From assembly GCF_000494755.1 (NCBI RefSeq), contig NC_022657.1, positions 1 to 64,000 of the forward strand: DNA of 64,000 bases, given 5' to 3'. A program made the translations under genes and the position numbers. Positions 12,184 to 21,198 of the stretch are shown here, piece after piece; positions within the stretch are counted from its first letter, which is position 1, and each line of letters starts with the position of its first letter. Origin of the DNA: Amorphoplanes friuliensis DSM 7358 (lineage in GTDB: Bacteria; Actinomycetota; Actinomycetes; Mycobacteriales; Micromonosporaceae). The notes under the pieces are model-generated. The model saw nothing but the letters and a program-made list of their open reading frames with translations, did no database searches and was not told the origin of the DNA.

Positions 12184-12188
12184 CCGCG

Positions 12189-12218
12189 GGTGAGCGGCGT
12201 CACTCGACGCCGCTCACC
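12189..12218. terminator. Hairpin between gyrB and gyrA
   Basis: A perfect 12-bp inverted repeat, GGTGAGCGGCGT (12189-12200) and ACGCCGCTCACC (12207-12218), with a 6-base loop, starts 6 bases after the gyrB stop. It lacks a U tract. It may terminate or attenuate gyrB transcription, which would give gyrA a separate promoter or partial read-through. Confidence 0.7.
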
Positions 12219-12223
12219 TCGGG

Positions 12224-12264
12224 TTATGCACAGCGTTTCATCGCTTTCCACAGTGTTATCCACA
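12224..12264 (+). promoter_or_regulatory. Two DnaA-box-like sites upstream of gyrA
   Basis: A perfect DnaA box TTATCCACA lies at 12256-12264 and a one-mismatch copy TTATGCACA at 12224-12232; a weaker TTTCCACA lies between them. Spacing between the two is 32 bp, about three helical turns. They sit 57-97 bases before the gyrA start, suggesting DnaA titration or DnaA control of gyrA. Confidence 0.6.
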
Positions 12265-12320
12265 GCGAAATGCGTAGCCTGACGCCGTTTGTCGGGTTTG
12301 AGAGCAAGTAAGGGTTAACT

Positions 12321-14834
12321 GTGACGGATACTCCCGAGACCCCCGCCGAGGAACCCCAGAACGAGCCCGTCGGCGGCGGAGTGAGCCAGCGCGTCGAGCC
12401 GGTCGGCCTCGAGGTCGAAATGCAGCGGTCGTACCTCGACTACGCCATGAGCGTGATCGTCGGCCGCGCCCTGCCCGACGTCCGCGACGGCCTCAAGCCG
12501 GTGCACCGCAAGATCCTCTACGCGATGTACGACGCCGGTTTCCGGCCCGACCGCGGCTACGTCAAGTGCGCTCGCGTCGTCGGTGACGTCATGGGCAACT
12601 ACCACCCGCACGGCGACTCCTCGATCTACGACGCCCTCGTGCGGATGGGTCAGCCGTGGTCGCTGCGCTACCCGCTGATCGACGGCAACGGCAACTTCGG
12701 CTCCCCGGGTAACGACCCGCCGGCCGCCATGCGGTACACCGAGTCGAAGCTCTCCCCGCTCGCGATGGAGATGCTGCGTGACATCGACGAGGACACCGTC
12801 GACATGCAGGACAACTACGACGGCCGGGCCAAGGAGCCCACGATCCTGCCGGCGCGGTTCCCCAACCTGCTCGTCAACGGTTCCGAGGGCATCGCCGTCG
12901 GCATGGCCACCAAGATCCCGCCGCACAACCTGCGCGAGATCGCCGGCGCCGTCCAGTGGTACCTCGACAACCCGGAGGCCGACGAGGCCACCACCCTCGA
13001 AGCCACCCTGGAGATCGTCAAGGGGCCCGACTTCCCCACCCGCGGCCTGATCGTCGGCCAGCAGGCGATCCAGGACGCCTACCGCACCGGTCGTGGCTCG
13101 ATCCGGATGCGCGCGGTCGTCGAGGTCGAGGAGGACGCCCGGGGCCGTCCGTGCCTCGTCGTCACCGAGCTGCCGTACCAGGTCAACCCCGACAACCTCG
13201 CCGAGCGGGTCGCGGAGCTGGTCAAGGAGGGCAAGCTCACCGGCATCGCCGACATCCGGGACGAGTCGTCCGGGCGTACGGGCATGCGGTTGATCCTGGT
13301 CCTGAAGCGTGACGCGGTCGCCAAGGTCGTGCTGAACAACCTCTACAAGCACACCCAGCTGCAGGAGACGTTCGGCGCCAACATGCTGGCGCTGGTCGAC
13401 GGCGTGCCGCGCACGCTCAACCTCGCGCAGTTCATCCGGCACTACGTCGATCACCAGATCGAGGTCATCCGCCGGCGCACCGCCTACCGCCTGCGCAAGG
13501 CCGAGGAGCGCGCGCACATCCTGCGCGGCCTGGTCAAGGCGCTGGACATGCTCGACGAGGTGATCGCCCTGATCCGGCGCTCGCCCACGGTCGAGGACTC
13601 GCGCCAGGGCCTGATGCAGCTGCTCGACGTCGACGAGATCCAGGCCACCGCGATCCTCGACATGCAGCTGCGGCGCCTGGCGGCGCTGGAGCGGCAGAAG
13701 ATCGTCGACGAGCTCGCCCGGATCGAGATCGAGATCGCCGACCTCAAGGACATCCTCGCGAAGCCGGAGCGGCAGCGGGCGATCGTCTCCGAGGAGCTGG
13801 CCGAGATCGTGGCCCGTTTCGGCGACGACCGGAAGACCCAGATCATCCCGTTCGACGGTGAGGTCTCCATGGAGGACCTCATCACGCGCGAGGACGTTGT
13901 GGTGACCATCACACGAACTGGTTACGCCAAGCGCACGAAGGTCGACCTCTACCGGTCGCAGAAGCGCGGCGGCAAGGGCGTGAGCGGCGCATCCTTGCGC
14001 CAGGACGACATCGTCAGCCACTTCTTCGTCATCTCGACCCACTCGTGGATCCTGTTCTTCACGAACAAGGGCCGGGTCTACCGCGCGAAGGCCTACGAGC
14101 TGCCCGAGGCCAACCGGGTGGCGAAGGGTCAGCACGTCGCCAACCTGCTCGCCTTCCTTCCCGACGAGCACATCGCCCAGGTCATCCAGATCCCGGATTA
14201 CCAGGTCGAGCCCTACCTTGTGCTCGCCACGAAGAATGGCCTCGTGAAGAAGACCCGGCTCGAGGAATTTGACTCCAACCGCAGCGGTGGCATCATCGCC
14301 ATCAACCTGCGGGAGGATGACGAGTTGGTGGGCGCGACGCTGGCCGCGCCGGAGAACGACCTGCTCCTGGTGTCGAAGAAGGCCCAGGCGATCCGCTTCA
14401 ACGCCACTGACGAGGCGCTGCGGCCGATGGGACGGGCGACCTCCGGTGTGATCGGCATGCGCTTCGGTGAGGCCGACGAACTCCTCGCGATGGAGGTGGT
14501 TCGTGAGGGTCTGGACGTTTTGGTCGCCACCAACGGCGGGTATGCGAAACGGACGCCGATCGAGGAGTATCCGGTGCAGGGCCGGGGAGGCAAGGGCGTA
14601 CTGACTGCCAAGATCACAGAGCGTCGTGGCGGGCTCGTCGGAGCGCTCGTGATCGACCCTGAGGATGAACTATTTGCCATCACCAGCAATGGTGGTGTCA
14701 TCCGGACTCCCGTGAAGCCTGTACGGCGCACGCGGGATCGGAACACAATGGGGGTCAAGCTGATGGACCTCCCAGAAGGTGTAACCATCGTGGCGCTTGC
14801 TCGCAATGCCGACGAGCCTGACGAACAGGACTAG
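12321..14834 (+). CDS. gyrA: DNA gyrase subunit A
   Basis: DNA breakage-reunion subunit of gyrase. The 837-aa product has the winged-helix domain with the quinolone-region [10 protein letters not shown] (95-104), the catalytic tyrosine in AAMRYTE (Tyr139), and C-terminal beta-pinwheel repeats including the GyrA-box-like QKRGGKG segment. The position equivalent to E. coli Ser83 is Ser (residue 100), unlike the Ala of mycobacteria. The GTG start follows TAAGGGTTAACT. The next gene begins at its stop codon. Confidence 0.98.
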   Translation: MTDTPETPAEEPQNEPVGGGVSQRVEPVGLEVEMQRSYLDYAMSVIVGRALPDVRDGLKPVHRKILYAMYDAGFRPDRGYVKCARVVGDVMGNYHPHGDSSIYDALVRMGQPWSLRYPLIDGNGNFGSPGNDPPAAMRYTESKLSPLAMEMLRDIDEDTVDMQDNYDGRAKEPTILPARFPNLLVNGSEGIAVGMATKIPPHNLREIAGAVQWYLDNPEADEATTLEATLEIVKGPDFPTRGLIVGQQAIQDAYRTGRGSIRMRAVVEVEEDARGRPCLVVTELPYQVNPDNLAERVAELVKEGKLTGIADIRDESSGRTGMRLILVLKRDAVAKVVLNNLYKHTQLQETFGANMLALVDGVPRTLNLAQFIRHYVDHQIEVIRRRTAYRLRKAEERAHILRGLVKALDMLDEVIALIRRSPTVEDSRQGLMQLLDVDEIQATAILDMQLRRLAALERQKIVDELARIEIEIADLKDILAKPERQRAIVSEELAEIVARFGDDRKTQIIPFDGEVSMEDLITREDVVVTITRTGYAKRTKVDLYRSQKRGGKGVSGASLRQDDIVSHFFVISTHSWILFFTNKGRVYRAKAYELPEANRVAKGQHVANLLAFLPDEHIAQVIQIPDYQVEPYLVLATKNGLVKKTRLEEFDSNRSGGIIAINLREDDELVGATLAAPENDLLLVSKKAQAIRFNATDEALRPMGRATSGVIGMRFGEADELLAMEVVREGLDVLVATNGGYAKRTPIEEYPVQGRGGKGVLTAKITERRGGLVGALVIDPEDELFAITSNGGVIRTPVKPVRRTRDRNTMGVKLMDLPEGVTIVALARNADEPDEQD

Positions 14835-15725
14835 TTGATGCCGGAGACACAGGCGAAGTCGGGGGGCCCGGGATCCTCGGCAACTCCGGTCGAAGAGGAG
14901 CCGAAGAAGGACGGCACCGCTTCGTCCGGACGCGAGGCGGCCGGGCGTGCGGCGGTTCCCGCCGATGCCCCGTCCCAGCCGAAGTTCACCCGTGCGCCGG
15001 GCATGGCCCCGCCGCCGGGTGAGCCGCCCGCCGACAGTGACGGTCAGGCCGAGCAGAAGAGGCCGGCCGCCGGCCCCTCCGTGGCGAAGGGGTCCGCGAC
15101 TGTGCCGATCGTCACGAAGGGCAAGAGTGGCGGGTCCGCCGCTCCGGGCCAGGGAGCGCAGTCCGGGCGTACGGGGGTCATGCCACCCCCGGCCAAGCCC
15201 GCAACCGCCCCTCAGCGTCCCGGAGAGGCTCCGAAACGGCCGTCCGGTGGTGCGGCAAGCGGCTCGGCCGCTGTCGGCGCCGCACGGGTCTCGGAGGCTG
15301 TCCGCTCCGCGCGCTCGACGGTCTCGTCGGCCGCGGCCCGCGGGCCGCGCCGTGCCCGGCTGAACCTCAAGCGGATCGACCCCTGGTCCGTCATGAAGTT
15401 CGCCTTCGCCGTCTCCGTCGTCCTGTTCATCGTCGTGGTGGTCGCCACGTCGGTGCTCTATCTCTCGCTGGACGCCATGGGCGTCTGGCAGGAGGTCAAC
15501 ACCAGCCTGCAGAGCCTCGTGAACGCGAGCGGCGGCACGGACGCGGCTGCTGCCGGCGGCACCGGCTTCCGCATCACGGCGTGGGGCGTCATCGGCACGT
15601 CGATGCTCATCGGCGCGGTCAACGTGGTGCTCTTCACCGCGCTGGCGACGCTGGGCGCGTTCATCTACAACGTCTGTGCCGACCTGGTCGGCGGCGTCGA
15701 GCTGACGCTCGCCGAGCGCGACTGA
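14835..15725 (+). CDS. DUF3566 membrane protein
   Basis: A 296-aa protein with a disordered Pro/Ala/Gly-rich cytoplasmic half (1-175), then a conserved membrane domain with two helices (about 183-212 and 247-282) and the segment LNLKRIDPWSVMKFAFAVSV typical of DUF3566. The mycobacterial counterpart is the gene directly after gyrA. Function unknown; a link to cell-envelope or division membranes is speculative. TTG (14835) directly abuts the gyrA stop and ATG lies one codon later, so translation is probably coupled. Confidence 0.88.
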   Translation: MMPETQAKSGGPGSSATPVEEEPKKDGTASSGREAAGRAAVPADAPSQPKFTRAPGMAPPPGEPPADSDGQAEQKRPAAGPSVAKGSATVPIVTKGKSGGSAAPGQGAQSGRTGVMPPPAKPATAPQRPGEAPKRPSGGAASGSAAVGAARVSEAVRSARSTVSSAAARGPRRARLNLKRIDPWSVMKFAFAVSVVLFIVVVVATSVLYLSLDAMGVWQEVNTSLQSLVNASGGTDAAAAGGTGFRITAWGVIGTSMLIGAVNVVLFTALATLGAFIYNVCADLVGGVELTLAERD

Positions 15726-15743
15726 CCTCGGTAAATCTTGGTT

Positions 15744-15772
15744 GCGGCCGCCGTGTCGGACACGGCGGCCGC
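15744..15772. terminator. Terminator hairpin after the DUF3566 gene
   Basis: A long perfect inverted repeat with arms GCGGCCGCCGTGTC and GACACGGCGGCCGC (15744-15757, 15759-15772) lies 18 bases after the stop and before tRNA-Ile. The loop must be formed by opening the last pairs. It probably ends the gyrA-DUF3566 transcript. Confidence 0.75.
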
Positions 15773-15823
15773 CCCCAATTTGGGGGAGCGCAACGGGTAC
15801 GGTAATCTTCGTGTCGCTGTCAC

Positions 15824-15900
15824 GGGGCTATAGCTCAGTCGGTTAGAGCGCAGAGCTGATAACTCTGAGGTCGATGGTTCGATTCCATCTAGCCCCACCA
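15824..15900 (+). tRNA. ileT: tRNA-Ile (GAT), CCA encoded
   Basis: A full cloverleaf can be drawn: acceptor GGGGCTA/TAGCCCC, anticodon stem CAGAG/CTCTG with loop CTGATAA and anticodon GAT at 15858-15860, and a T arm with GGTTCGATTCC. The 3' CCA (15898-15900) is encoded. The order tRNA-Ile then tRNA-Ala downstream of gyrA is conserved in actinomycetes. Confidence 0.98.
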
Positions 15901-15939
15901 AGCACGTCCTCCCGCCGCAGATGTAAAGGGGATCCAGCC

Positions 15940-16068
15940 ATGCTGAAGAAGCTCCTGATCGTCGCGGGTCTCGTCGGCGCGACCGCCCTGGTCGTCAAGA
16001 AGGTCAAGGCCTCCAGCGACGAGCGCGCGCTCTGGCACGAGGCCACCACGGCTCCCGACCTGCGCTAG
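15940..16068 (+). CDS. DLW-39 family small protein
   Basis: A 42-aa protein beginning MLKKLLIVAGLVGATALVVKK, with one hydrophobic helix (about 4-19), a basic patch and the acidic, Trp-containing tail DERALWHEATTAPDLR. This matches the small DLW-39 family found between the two tRNAs after gyrA in actinomycetes. Function unknown; the helix suggests membrane association. The ATG follows AAAGGGGATCC. Confidence 0.85.
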   Translation: MLKKLLIVAGLVGATALVVKKVKASSDERALWHEATTAPDLR

Positions 16069-16078
16069 CCACCTACCG

Positions 16079-16151
16079 GGGGCCCTAGCTCAACTGGCAG
16101 AGCACCGCCTTTGCAAGGCGGGGGTTAGGGGTTCAAGTCCCCTGGGCTCCA
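16079..16151 (+). tRNA. alaT: tRNA-Ala (TGC)
   Basis: Cloverleaf with acceptor GGGGCCC/GGGCTCC (one G-U pair), anticodon stem CCGCC/GGCGG and loop TTTGCAA, anticodon TGC at 16112-16114. CCA is not encoded (CACAAG follows), unlike the tRNA-Ile just upstream. Confidence 0.98.
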
Positions 16152-16214
16152 CAAGATCTGGTCTCAGCGACGGGCGAAGACAAAACCGCCCTCGACGTTC
16201 GGGGCAGGTCGCGG

Positions 16215-16703
16215 TCACCTCTCCTCGAGGTCACGGACATGGCGCAGGCCGGGCAGTCCGTTCAGGACCACCTCGCCGACCGCGACAAAACCCGTGCGGC
16301 GGAGCACACCCAGCGAACCGGCGTTGCCCAGGGTGGCCGAAGCTTCCAGCCGGTCCAGACCGTAGTCGTCACGGGCCAGGACCAGGATCTCCTGTACGCC
16401 GGCAGTCGCCAGCCCGCGCCCGGTGGCGTGCTCGGCAACCCGGAAGCCCAGCTCAGCCTGACCGTCGACGAGGTCGATCAGGTTGAAGCGGCCCAGCACG
16501 GCCCCGTTGTCGTCGACCATGACGTGGAACTGGATGACACCGCTGGCCTGTTCGGTGAGCAACGCGGCGTGACGCTCGGCAAAGGACACAAAGTAGTCGT
16601 CCCCGCGATCGGGGATCGAGCGGGCGAAAAAGGCTCTGTTCTCGCGTTCGAAGCGCAGCAGCTCATCCGCGTGGCGCTCGTCGAGGCGCTCGAGTCTGGT
16701 CAC
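16215..16703 (-). CDS. GNAT family N-acetyltransferase (RimJ/RimL-like)
   Basis: A 162-aa acetyltransferase using acetyl-CoA; the substrate is unknown. It has the GNAT arrangement: N-terminal LERLDERHADELLRFERENR, beta-strand VMVDDNGAVLGRFNLIDL, acetyl-CoA loop region GRGLATAGVQEIL, and the C-terminal NAGSLGVLRRTGFVAVGEV typical of RimJ/RimL-type enzymes that acetylate protein N termini or small amines. It is convergent with the tRNA-Ala region and 28 bases from the small zinc-ribbon gene. Confidence 0.88.
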   Translation of the reverse strand: MTRLERLDERHADELLRFERENRAFFARSIPDRGDDYFVSFAERHAALLTEQASGVIQFHVMVDDNGAVLGRFNLIDLVDGQAELGFRVAEHATGRGLATAGVQEILVLARDDYGLDRLEASATLGNAGSLGVLRRTGFVAVGEVVLNGLPGLRHVRDLEER

Positions 16704-16731
16704 CCCGCGACCCTAGATGCCGGGCGCTCCA

Positions 16732-16878
16732 TCACATGCCGAGGGCGCTGGACGGTGGCAATTTGTTCTGGTCGTTGTCTTTCCCGCACTGGGAGCACTG
16801 CTGGAACAGCTGGCCGTCCTCGGTGGAACGGCGGACCCACTTGTGCCGGCCCAGCCGGCACCTCCACGGCTTGGCCAT
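16732..16878 (-). CDS. Small zinc-ribbon-like hypothetical protein
   Basis: A 48-aa protein from an internal ATG (MAKPWRCRLGRHKWVRR...). The pattern Cys-x4-His with a later CSQCGK suggests a one-zinc ribbon, assembled from CRLGRH and CSQC. A longer frame reaches 16977, but its extra 33 residues look random and would run into the region of the divergent gene. Similar short proteins occur in other actinomycetes to my recollection. No ribosome binding site is obvious, so the start is uncertain. Confidence 0.6.
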   Translation of the reverse strand: MAKPWRCRLGRHKWVRRSTEDGQLFQQCSQCGKDNDQNKLPPSSALGM

Positions 16879-16986
16879 GTGCTGGACGGTACGCCGAATC
16901 GAAGATCCACGGTGCGCTGTGACGGTGAAAGAGTCAATGGCCGTTCGGTTGTTGCGAGACGGATGGGCTGACGCCAATATTCACCT

Positions 16987-17529
16987 GTGGCGATGCGCAA
17001 TCGAGAATTACTGACGACCGGCGAGGCCGCGGTGCTGCTGCGCTCGTCGCGGGCGCACGTGGTCGACCTCTGCCTGCGGGGGCTGCTGCCGTACGTCACG
17101 ATGAACCAGCAGCGGCGCATCCGCCGCTGCGACGTCGAGGCGTTGATCCAGCCCGGGATGACCCGTGAGCAGCTCGAGACTTTGTGGCTGCACCGTGCGG
17201 TGGCCGGGCGGTTCGTCCGCGACCCCCGCGCCGTGATGGCCGCGGCGGCGATCAACCTGCGCCGGCTGCGACGGATGCACCCGGAGGGCCGGTCCTGGGA
17301 CTGGCTCGACCGGTGGGACGCCGTGCTCGACCAGGGACCCGAGGCGGTGCTCGACGCGCTGACCTCGTCGGCGGCCTACGCGGTCGAGCTCCGGGGGACC
17401 TCACCCTTCGCGGGCATCCTCGCGGAAGAGGAACGCGAGAAGGTCCTGGCGGCATTCGTGGAGAGTCGTCACGATCAGGCCCGTCCGATGCGGCCTGAGA
17501 AGTTCGAGCGGGTGCTGCGCAGCGTTTGA
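16987..17529 (+). CDS. MerR-type helix-turn-helix (excisionase-fold) protein
   Basis: A 180-aa putative DNA-binding protein. The N terminus (LLTTGEAAVLLRSSRAHVVDLCLRGLL...QRRIRRCDVEAL) is an excisionase/MerR-like winged helix. The rest (about 65-180) is helical, with many Arg and Trp, and is unlike recombination proteins. The whole resembles a regulator, possibly of its own operon. No phage or integrase genes lie nearby, so an excisionase role is unlikely. The GTG start is 109 bases from the divergent small zinc-ribbon gene. Confidence 0.7.
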   Translation: MAMRNRELLTTGEAAVLLRSSRAHVVDLCLRGLLPYVTMNQQRRIRRCDVEALIQPGMTREQLETLWLHRAVAGRFVRDPRAVMAAAAINLRRLRRMHPEGRSWDWLDRWDAVLDQGPEAVLDALTSSAAYAVELRGTSPFAGILAEEEREKVLAAFVESRHDQARPMRPEKFERVLRSV

Positions 17530-17636
17530 GGAGTTGTGCATCACAAACTTATAGAAGGCGCTTATGCATCAGCCGTTGCCGGGTGGATAGTTAGCCCGAC
17601 TAAGTATTCGGTGCGGGAACCCCTCGGGAGGTTCTG

Positions 17637-18920
17637 ATGCCTTCTTCCACCGCCACACAGCTGCGTGGCCTGCTGGAAAACCTTCTCCAATCACCCCTGC
17701 CCGTACGCCTGCAGGCGTGGGACGGCTCCGAGGCGGGACCGGCCGACGCGCCGCTCCTCATCCTCCGCAACCGCCGTGCGCTGCGCAGACTGATGTGGCA
17801 GCCCAACGAACTCGGCCTGGCCCGGGCGTACGTCTCAGGCGACCTTGATGTGGAGGGTGACCTCTACGAGGCGCTCGAGCGGCTCGCAGCGCTGATCTTC
17901 CGCGGCGCGGACGCTCGGGGTCTCCCGATGCGCGCGGTCGCCGGGGACCTTCTCAAGGTCGGTGTTTTCGGCCTGCTCGGTCCCCAGCCGAAACCGCCGC
18001 CGGAAGAGATCGCCATGCGGGGCAGCCGCCACACCCGTCACCGCGACCGGCAGGCGATCAGCCACCACTACGACGTGGGGAACGACTTCTACCGGATCGT
18101 GCTCGGCGAGAGCATGGTCTACTCCTGCGCCTACTGGACGTTGCCCGGGGACAGCGGATACGGCCTCGCCGACGCTCAACGCGACAAGCTCGACCTGATC
18201 TGCCGGAAGCTCGAACTGAAACCGGGCATGCGGCTGCTCGACGTCGGCTGCGGCTGGGGCAGCCTCGCCCTGCACGCGGCCCGCGAATACGGCGTCGACG
18301 TCGTCGGCATCACCCTCTCGACCGAACAGGCCGACTACGCCCGCAAGCAGATCGCCGAAGCCGGCCTGACCGCGCACGTGGAGATCCGGATCCAGGACTA
18401 CCGGGACCTGGACGACGGCCCCTTCGACGCCATCTCCAGCGTCGGGATGGCCGAACACGTCGGCACAGCGCCCTACGCGGAATATGCGGCGATCCTGTTT
18501 CGGCAGCTCAAAGCAGGCGGACGCCTCCTGAACCACCAGATCGCTGCCATCCACCCGGCACCGCGGACCGCCGAACGGTCCTTCATCGACGCCTACGTCT
18601 TCCCGGACGGGGAGCTGGCGCCACTCGGCACGACCGTGTCGCTGCTGGAGGACGCCGGCTTCGAGGTCCGCGACGTGCAGACACTGCGCGAGCACTACGC
18701 CCGGACACTCCGGGCCTGGGTCACCAACCTCGAATCGGAATGGTCGACGGCGGTCGGCCTGACCAGCGCCGGCCGGGCACGGGTGTGGCGGCTCTACATG
18801 GCGGCCTCCGCGCTGGCCTTCGAACACGGGCGCATCGGTGTCAACCAGATCCTGGCCGTCAAGGACCACCGCGACGGGACCAGCGACATGCCTGCCACCC
18901 GCGCCGGCTGGCTCGCCTGA
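17637..18920 (+). CDS. Cyclopropane-fatty-acyl-phospholipid synthase family methyltransferase
   Basis: A SAM-dependent enzyme that probably methylates or cyclopropanates unsaturated acyl chains of membrane lipids. The 427-aa protein has the family motif ISHHYDVGNDFYR followed by SMVYSCAYW, the SAM-binding loop LLDVGCGWGSLALHAA, and a C-terminal helical part with HYARTLRAWVTNLE. An N-terminal ~100-residue domain matches the full-length CfaS type rather than mycolic acid CmaA enzymes. Monocistronic; the upstream 107 bp is comparatively AT-rich but no promoter could be fixed. Confidence 0.9.
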   Translation: MPSSTATQLRGLLENLLQSPLPVRLQAWDGSEAGPADAPLLILRNRRALRRLMWQPNELGLARAYVSGDLDVEGDLYEALERLAALIFRGADARGLPMRAVAGDLLKVGVFGLLGPQPKPPPEEIAMRGSRHTRHRDRQAISHHYDVGNDFYRIVLGESMVYSCAYWTLPGDSGYGLADAQRDKLDLICRKLELKPGMRLLDVGCGWGSLALHAAREYGVDVVGITLSTEQADYARKQIAEAGLTAHVEIRIQDYRDLDDGPFDAISSVGMAEHVGTAPYAEYAAILFRQLKAGGRLLNHQIAAIHPAPRTAERSFIDAYVFPDGELAPLGTTVSLLEDAGFEVRDVQTLREHYARTLRAWVTNLESEWSTAVGLTSAGRARVWRLYMAASALAFEHGRIGVNQILAVKDHRDGTSDMPATRAGWLA

Positions 18921-19066
18921 AGTGTGTGCAACGAGTCACCAATTCCTGGCACTGGCCGGGTGAACTGGGCACCTGTGAGACCGGAGGTCATCCGTGCACC
19001 TTTTGTCGACGTCGCAGTCGGTTCCCCGTGACCATATGGCCACGGTCTGACAGTTAGCCTTCACTC

Positions 19067-19462
19067 GTGAGTGGACGGAAACGAGCCGCGGCCATCATCG
19101 TGCGGGACGGCCGGGTACTGATGGTGCACGAGCGGAGCCTGCGCGACGGCAACCGCGAGTGGTGGACGCTGCCCGGCGGCGGCATCGACCCCGGCGAGAC
19201 CCCGGAAGACGCGGTCCGCCGGGAGGTGCTGGAAGAGGTCGGCCTGGTGGTGAAGGAGGCGCGCTACCTGCTGGACACCCCGTACCCGTCGGGCATGACG
19301 TCGATCTTCGCGGTCACGGTCGCGGACGGCGAGCCGCAGCTGGGCCCGCATGTCGACGGGCCGCTGCCGGTCGGCCTGGACTGGGTCCCGCTGCCGGCGG
19401 TCCACCCGGACGGCCCCGGCGTCCCGATCCCCCCGATGATCGTCGCGCTGCCCCTGGACTAG
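19067..19462 (+). CDS. NUDIX hydrolase
   Basis: Hydrolyses nucleoside diphosphates linked to another moiety; the substrate is unknown. The 131-aa protein carries the Nudix box as [24 protein letters not shown], written here in pieces: [18 protein letters not shown] then LEEVGL, including the metal-binding REVLEEVG core. It ends at the domain limit. GTG start. Convergent with the next membrane protein gene. Confidence 0.92.
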   Translation: MSGRKRAAAIIVRDGRVLMVHERSLRDGNREWWTLPGGGIDPGETPEDAVRREVLEEVGLVVKEARYLLDTPYPSGMTSIFAVTVADGEPQLGPHVDGPLPVGLDWVPLPAVHPDGPGVPIPPMIVALPLD

Positions 19463-19495
19463 ATCACGCCTGGTGGGGCGCGAAGTGGGCCGGGG

Positions 19496-19915
19496 TCAGG
19501 CGGTTTCAGCGGGGACCGTGGCTGGATCGGGGGCCGGGGTGGAGATCGTGCGGCGGCGCTCGCGGACGAAGTAGATGCAGCTCACGGCGTACCCGAAGGT
19601 GAGCATGACGCCGACGGCTCGGACCATTGTCGGGGCCACGGCCAGGGTGGTGACGATCAGCGCGCCCGCCGCCCAGCTGGCGAGGAGGACCGTGTTGGCG
19701 GTGTCCTCGGCGGCCCAGCCGCCGAGCGAGCGGCGGCGGGCCTGCCGCCGGATCTCGGTCAGGAGCGCGTGGCCCATGCCGACCGCGAGCATGCCGAGCA
19801 GGATCGTGGCGAAGATCGAATGGGTGCCGCCGGCCACGGCCGCGACGGCCGTTCCACCGGCGAGCAGAGCGAGACCGCTGACGGTCCCGACCCGCGCACT
19901 GCGTCTCTCCTCCAC
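19496..19915 (-). CDS. Hypothetical integral membrane protein
   Basis: A 139-aa protein with four predicted membrane helices (about 11-29, 33-52, 74-95 and 97-116), an Arg-rich cytoplasmic loop RRQARRRSLGG between helices 2 and 3, and a short Pro/Ala tail. No family recognised. It is divergent from the YbaK-type deacylase gene with an 89-base gap. Confidence 0.7.
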   Translation of the reverse strand: MEERRSARVGTVSGLALLAGGTAVAAVAGGTHSIFATILLGMLAVGMGHALLTEIRRQARRRSLGGWAAEDTANTVLLASWAAGALIVTTLAVAPTMVRAVGVMLTFGYAVSCIYFVRERRRTISTPAPDPATVPAETA

Positions 19916-20004
19916 ATCAACTGACAGTCGGCAAGATCGCGCCCGGTCTGAGGAACGGGGTGACCTGACTGGTTAGCGGCGGCCGTGCGGGGGAGGATTA
20001 CGGC

Positions 20005-20556
20005 GTGATCGGAACCCTGAAGCTCGAACCCGCGATCTCCCGCCTCGACCTGCTCGGCGCGCCCGTCGCGGCCGCGCTCGAGGTCTGGCCCGCCGAAGCG
20101 CCCATCGACGGCGACCAGATCCTGGTCGCCCCGATCGACGCCGGCCTGGCCGACACCGCGGCCTTCTGCGATGCGTACGGCGTGAGCCTCGCCGAGTCGG
20201 CCAACTGTGTCATCGTGGCCGGTCGCCGCGGTGAGGTCACCAGGTACGCGGCCTGCGTCGTCCTCGCGACAACCCGCGCCGATGTGAACGGTGTGGTGCG
20301 CAAGCTGCTGGACGCGCGCAAGGCGAGCTTCGCGCCGATGGACGACGCGGTGCAGCTGACGGGGATGGAGTACGGCGGCATCACCCCGATCGGCCTGCCG
20401 AAGTCCTGGCCGGTGCTGGTCGACTCGCGCGTGGTGGCCATGCCGCACGTGATCATCGGATCCGGGGTTCGGCACAGCAAGATCGCGATCGCCGGGCCGG
20501 CGCTGGGGGCGCTGCCTGGGGCAGAGGTGATCGAAGGGCTGGCCCGCGAAGCCTGA
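20005..20556 (+). CDS. YbaK/ProX-type aminoacyl-tRNA deacylase family protein
   Basis: A 183-aa stand-alone editing domain of the kind that hydrolyses mischarged tRNAs. Family signs are VVRKLLDARKASFAPMDDAV, GMEYGGITPIGLP and the C-terminal HVIIGSGVRHSKIAI. The N-terminal ~45 residues are an extension. proS lies in the same region (22.7-24.5 kb) but is not adjacent, so pairing with mischarged tRNA-Pro is possible but unproven. GTG start. Confidence 0.85.
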   Translation: MIGTLKLEPAISRLDLLGAPVAAALEVWPAEAPIDGDQILVAPIDAGLADTAAFCDAYGVSLAESANCVIVAGRRGEVTRYAACVVLATTRADVNGVVRKLLDARKASFAPMDDAVQLTGMEYGGITPIGLPKSWPVLVDSRVVAMPHVIIGSGVRHSKIAIAGPALGALPGAEVIEGLAREA

Positions 20557-20660
20557 CGGCAGGTGCGTGCGCCGCCGAGGGTCTGTTCCTCCACTGGGCG
20601 GGCTAGTGGCCGCGGCTAAATGTGTGGACTGATTCGGTTGGGGCTGGTTGCGTCTAGGCC

Positions 20661-21182
20661 GTGAATTCCATCAGGCCGACACGACACAGCGATCTGGTTG
20701 TCCTTCAGCAGATCGAGCTGGCCGCCGGGGCGCTCTTCCGGGATGTAGGCATGCCTGACATCGCCGACAACCCCCTTCCCACCATCGAGGCGCTCGCGGC
20801 GTTTCAGGAGGCTGATCGCAGCTGGGTCACCGTTGACGACGACGATCAGCCAATCGCGTTTGTGCTGGTGATGATCGTTGACGGGCTTGCGCACGTCGAG
20901 CAGGTCAGTGTCTCGCCGGCGTATGCGCGGCAGGGACTCGGGCGACGGCTGATCGATCACGTGGATGCCTGGGCCGTGGAGCAGGGCATGGCCGCGTTGA
21001 CCTTGACGACCTTCCGCGGCGTGCCGTGGAACGGGCCGTACTACCAGCGGATCGGGTTTGTCACGCTGGCGGCGGAGGAGCGCGGGCCGGAGCTGACACA
21101 GCTGATGGTCCAGGAGGCGGCGCACGGGCTGGATCCCGCAGAGCGGATCGCTATGCGGCGACCCACTCGGCTTCATCGATGA
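20661..21182 (+). CDS. GNAT family N-acetyltransferase
   Basis: A 173-aa acetyltransferase of unknown substrate. The core is complete: N-terminal strand, HVEQVSVSPAYARQGLGRRL (acetyl-CoA binding RQGLGRR loop), and the C-terminal YYQRIGFVTLAAEE. The GTG start lacks a strong ribosome binding site. Convergent with the dsbA-like gene. Confidence 0.9.
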   Translation: MNSIRPTRHSDLVVLQQIELAAGALFRDVGMPDIADNPLPTIEALAAFQEADRSWVTVDDDDQPIAFVLVMIVDGLAHVEQVSVSPAYARQGLGRRLIDHVDAWAVEQGMAALTLTTFRGVPWNGPYYQRIGFVTLAAEERGPELTQLMVQEAAHGLDPAERIAMRRPTRLHR

Positions 21183-21198
21183 CGTTTCACGTGGAACA

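Noticed and set aside
16987..17529. Excisionase of an integrated element
   Set aside because: Only the N-terminal fold matches; no integrase, phage or conjugation genes occur in the window, and the two nearby tRNAs show no duplicated 3' ends.
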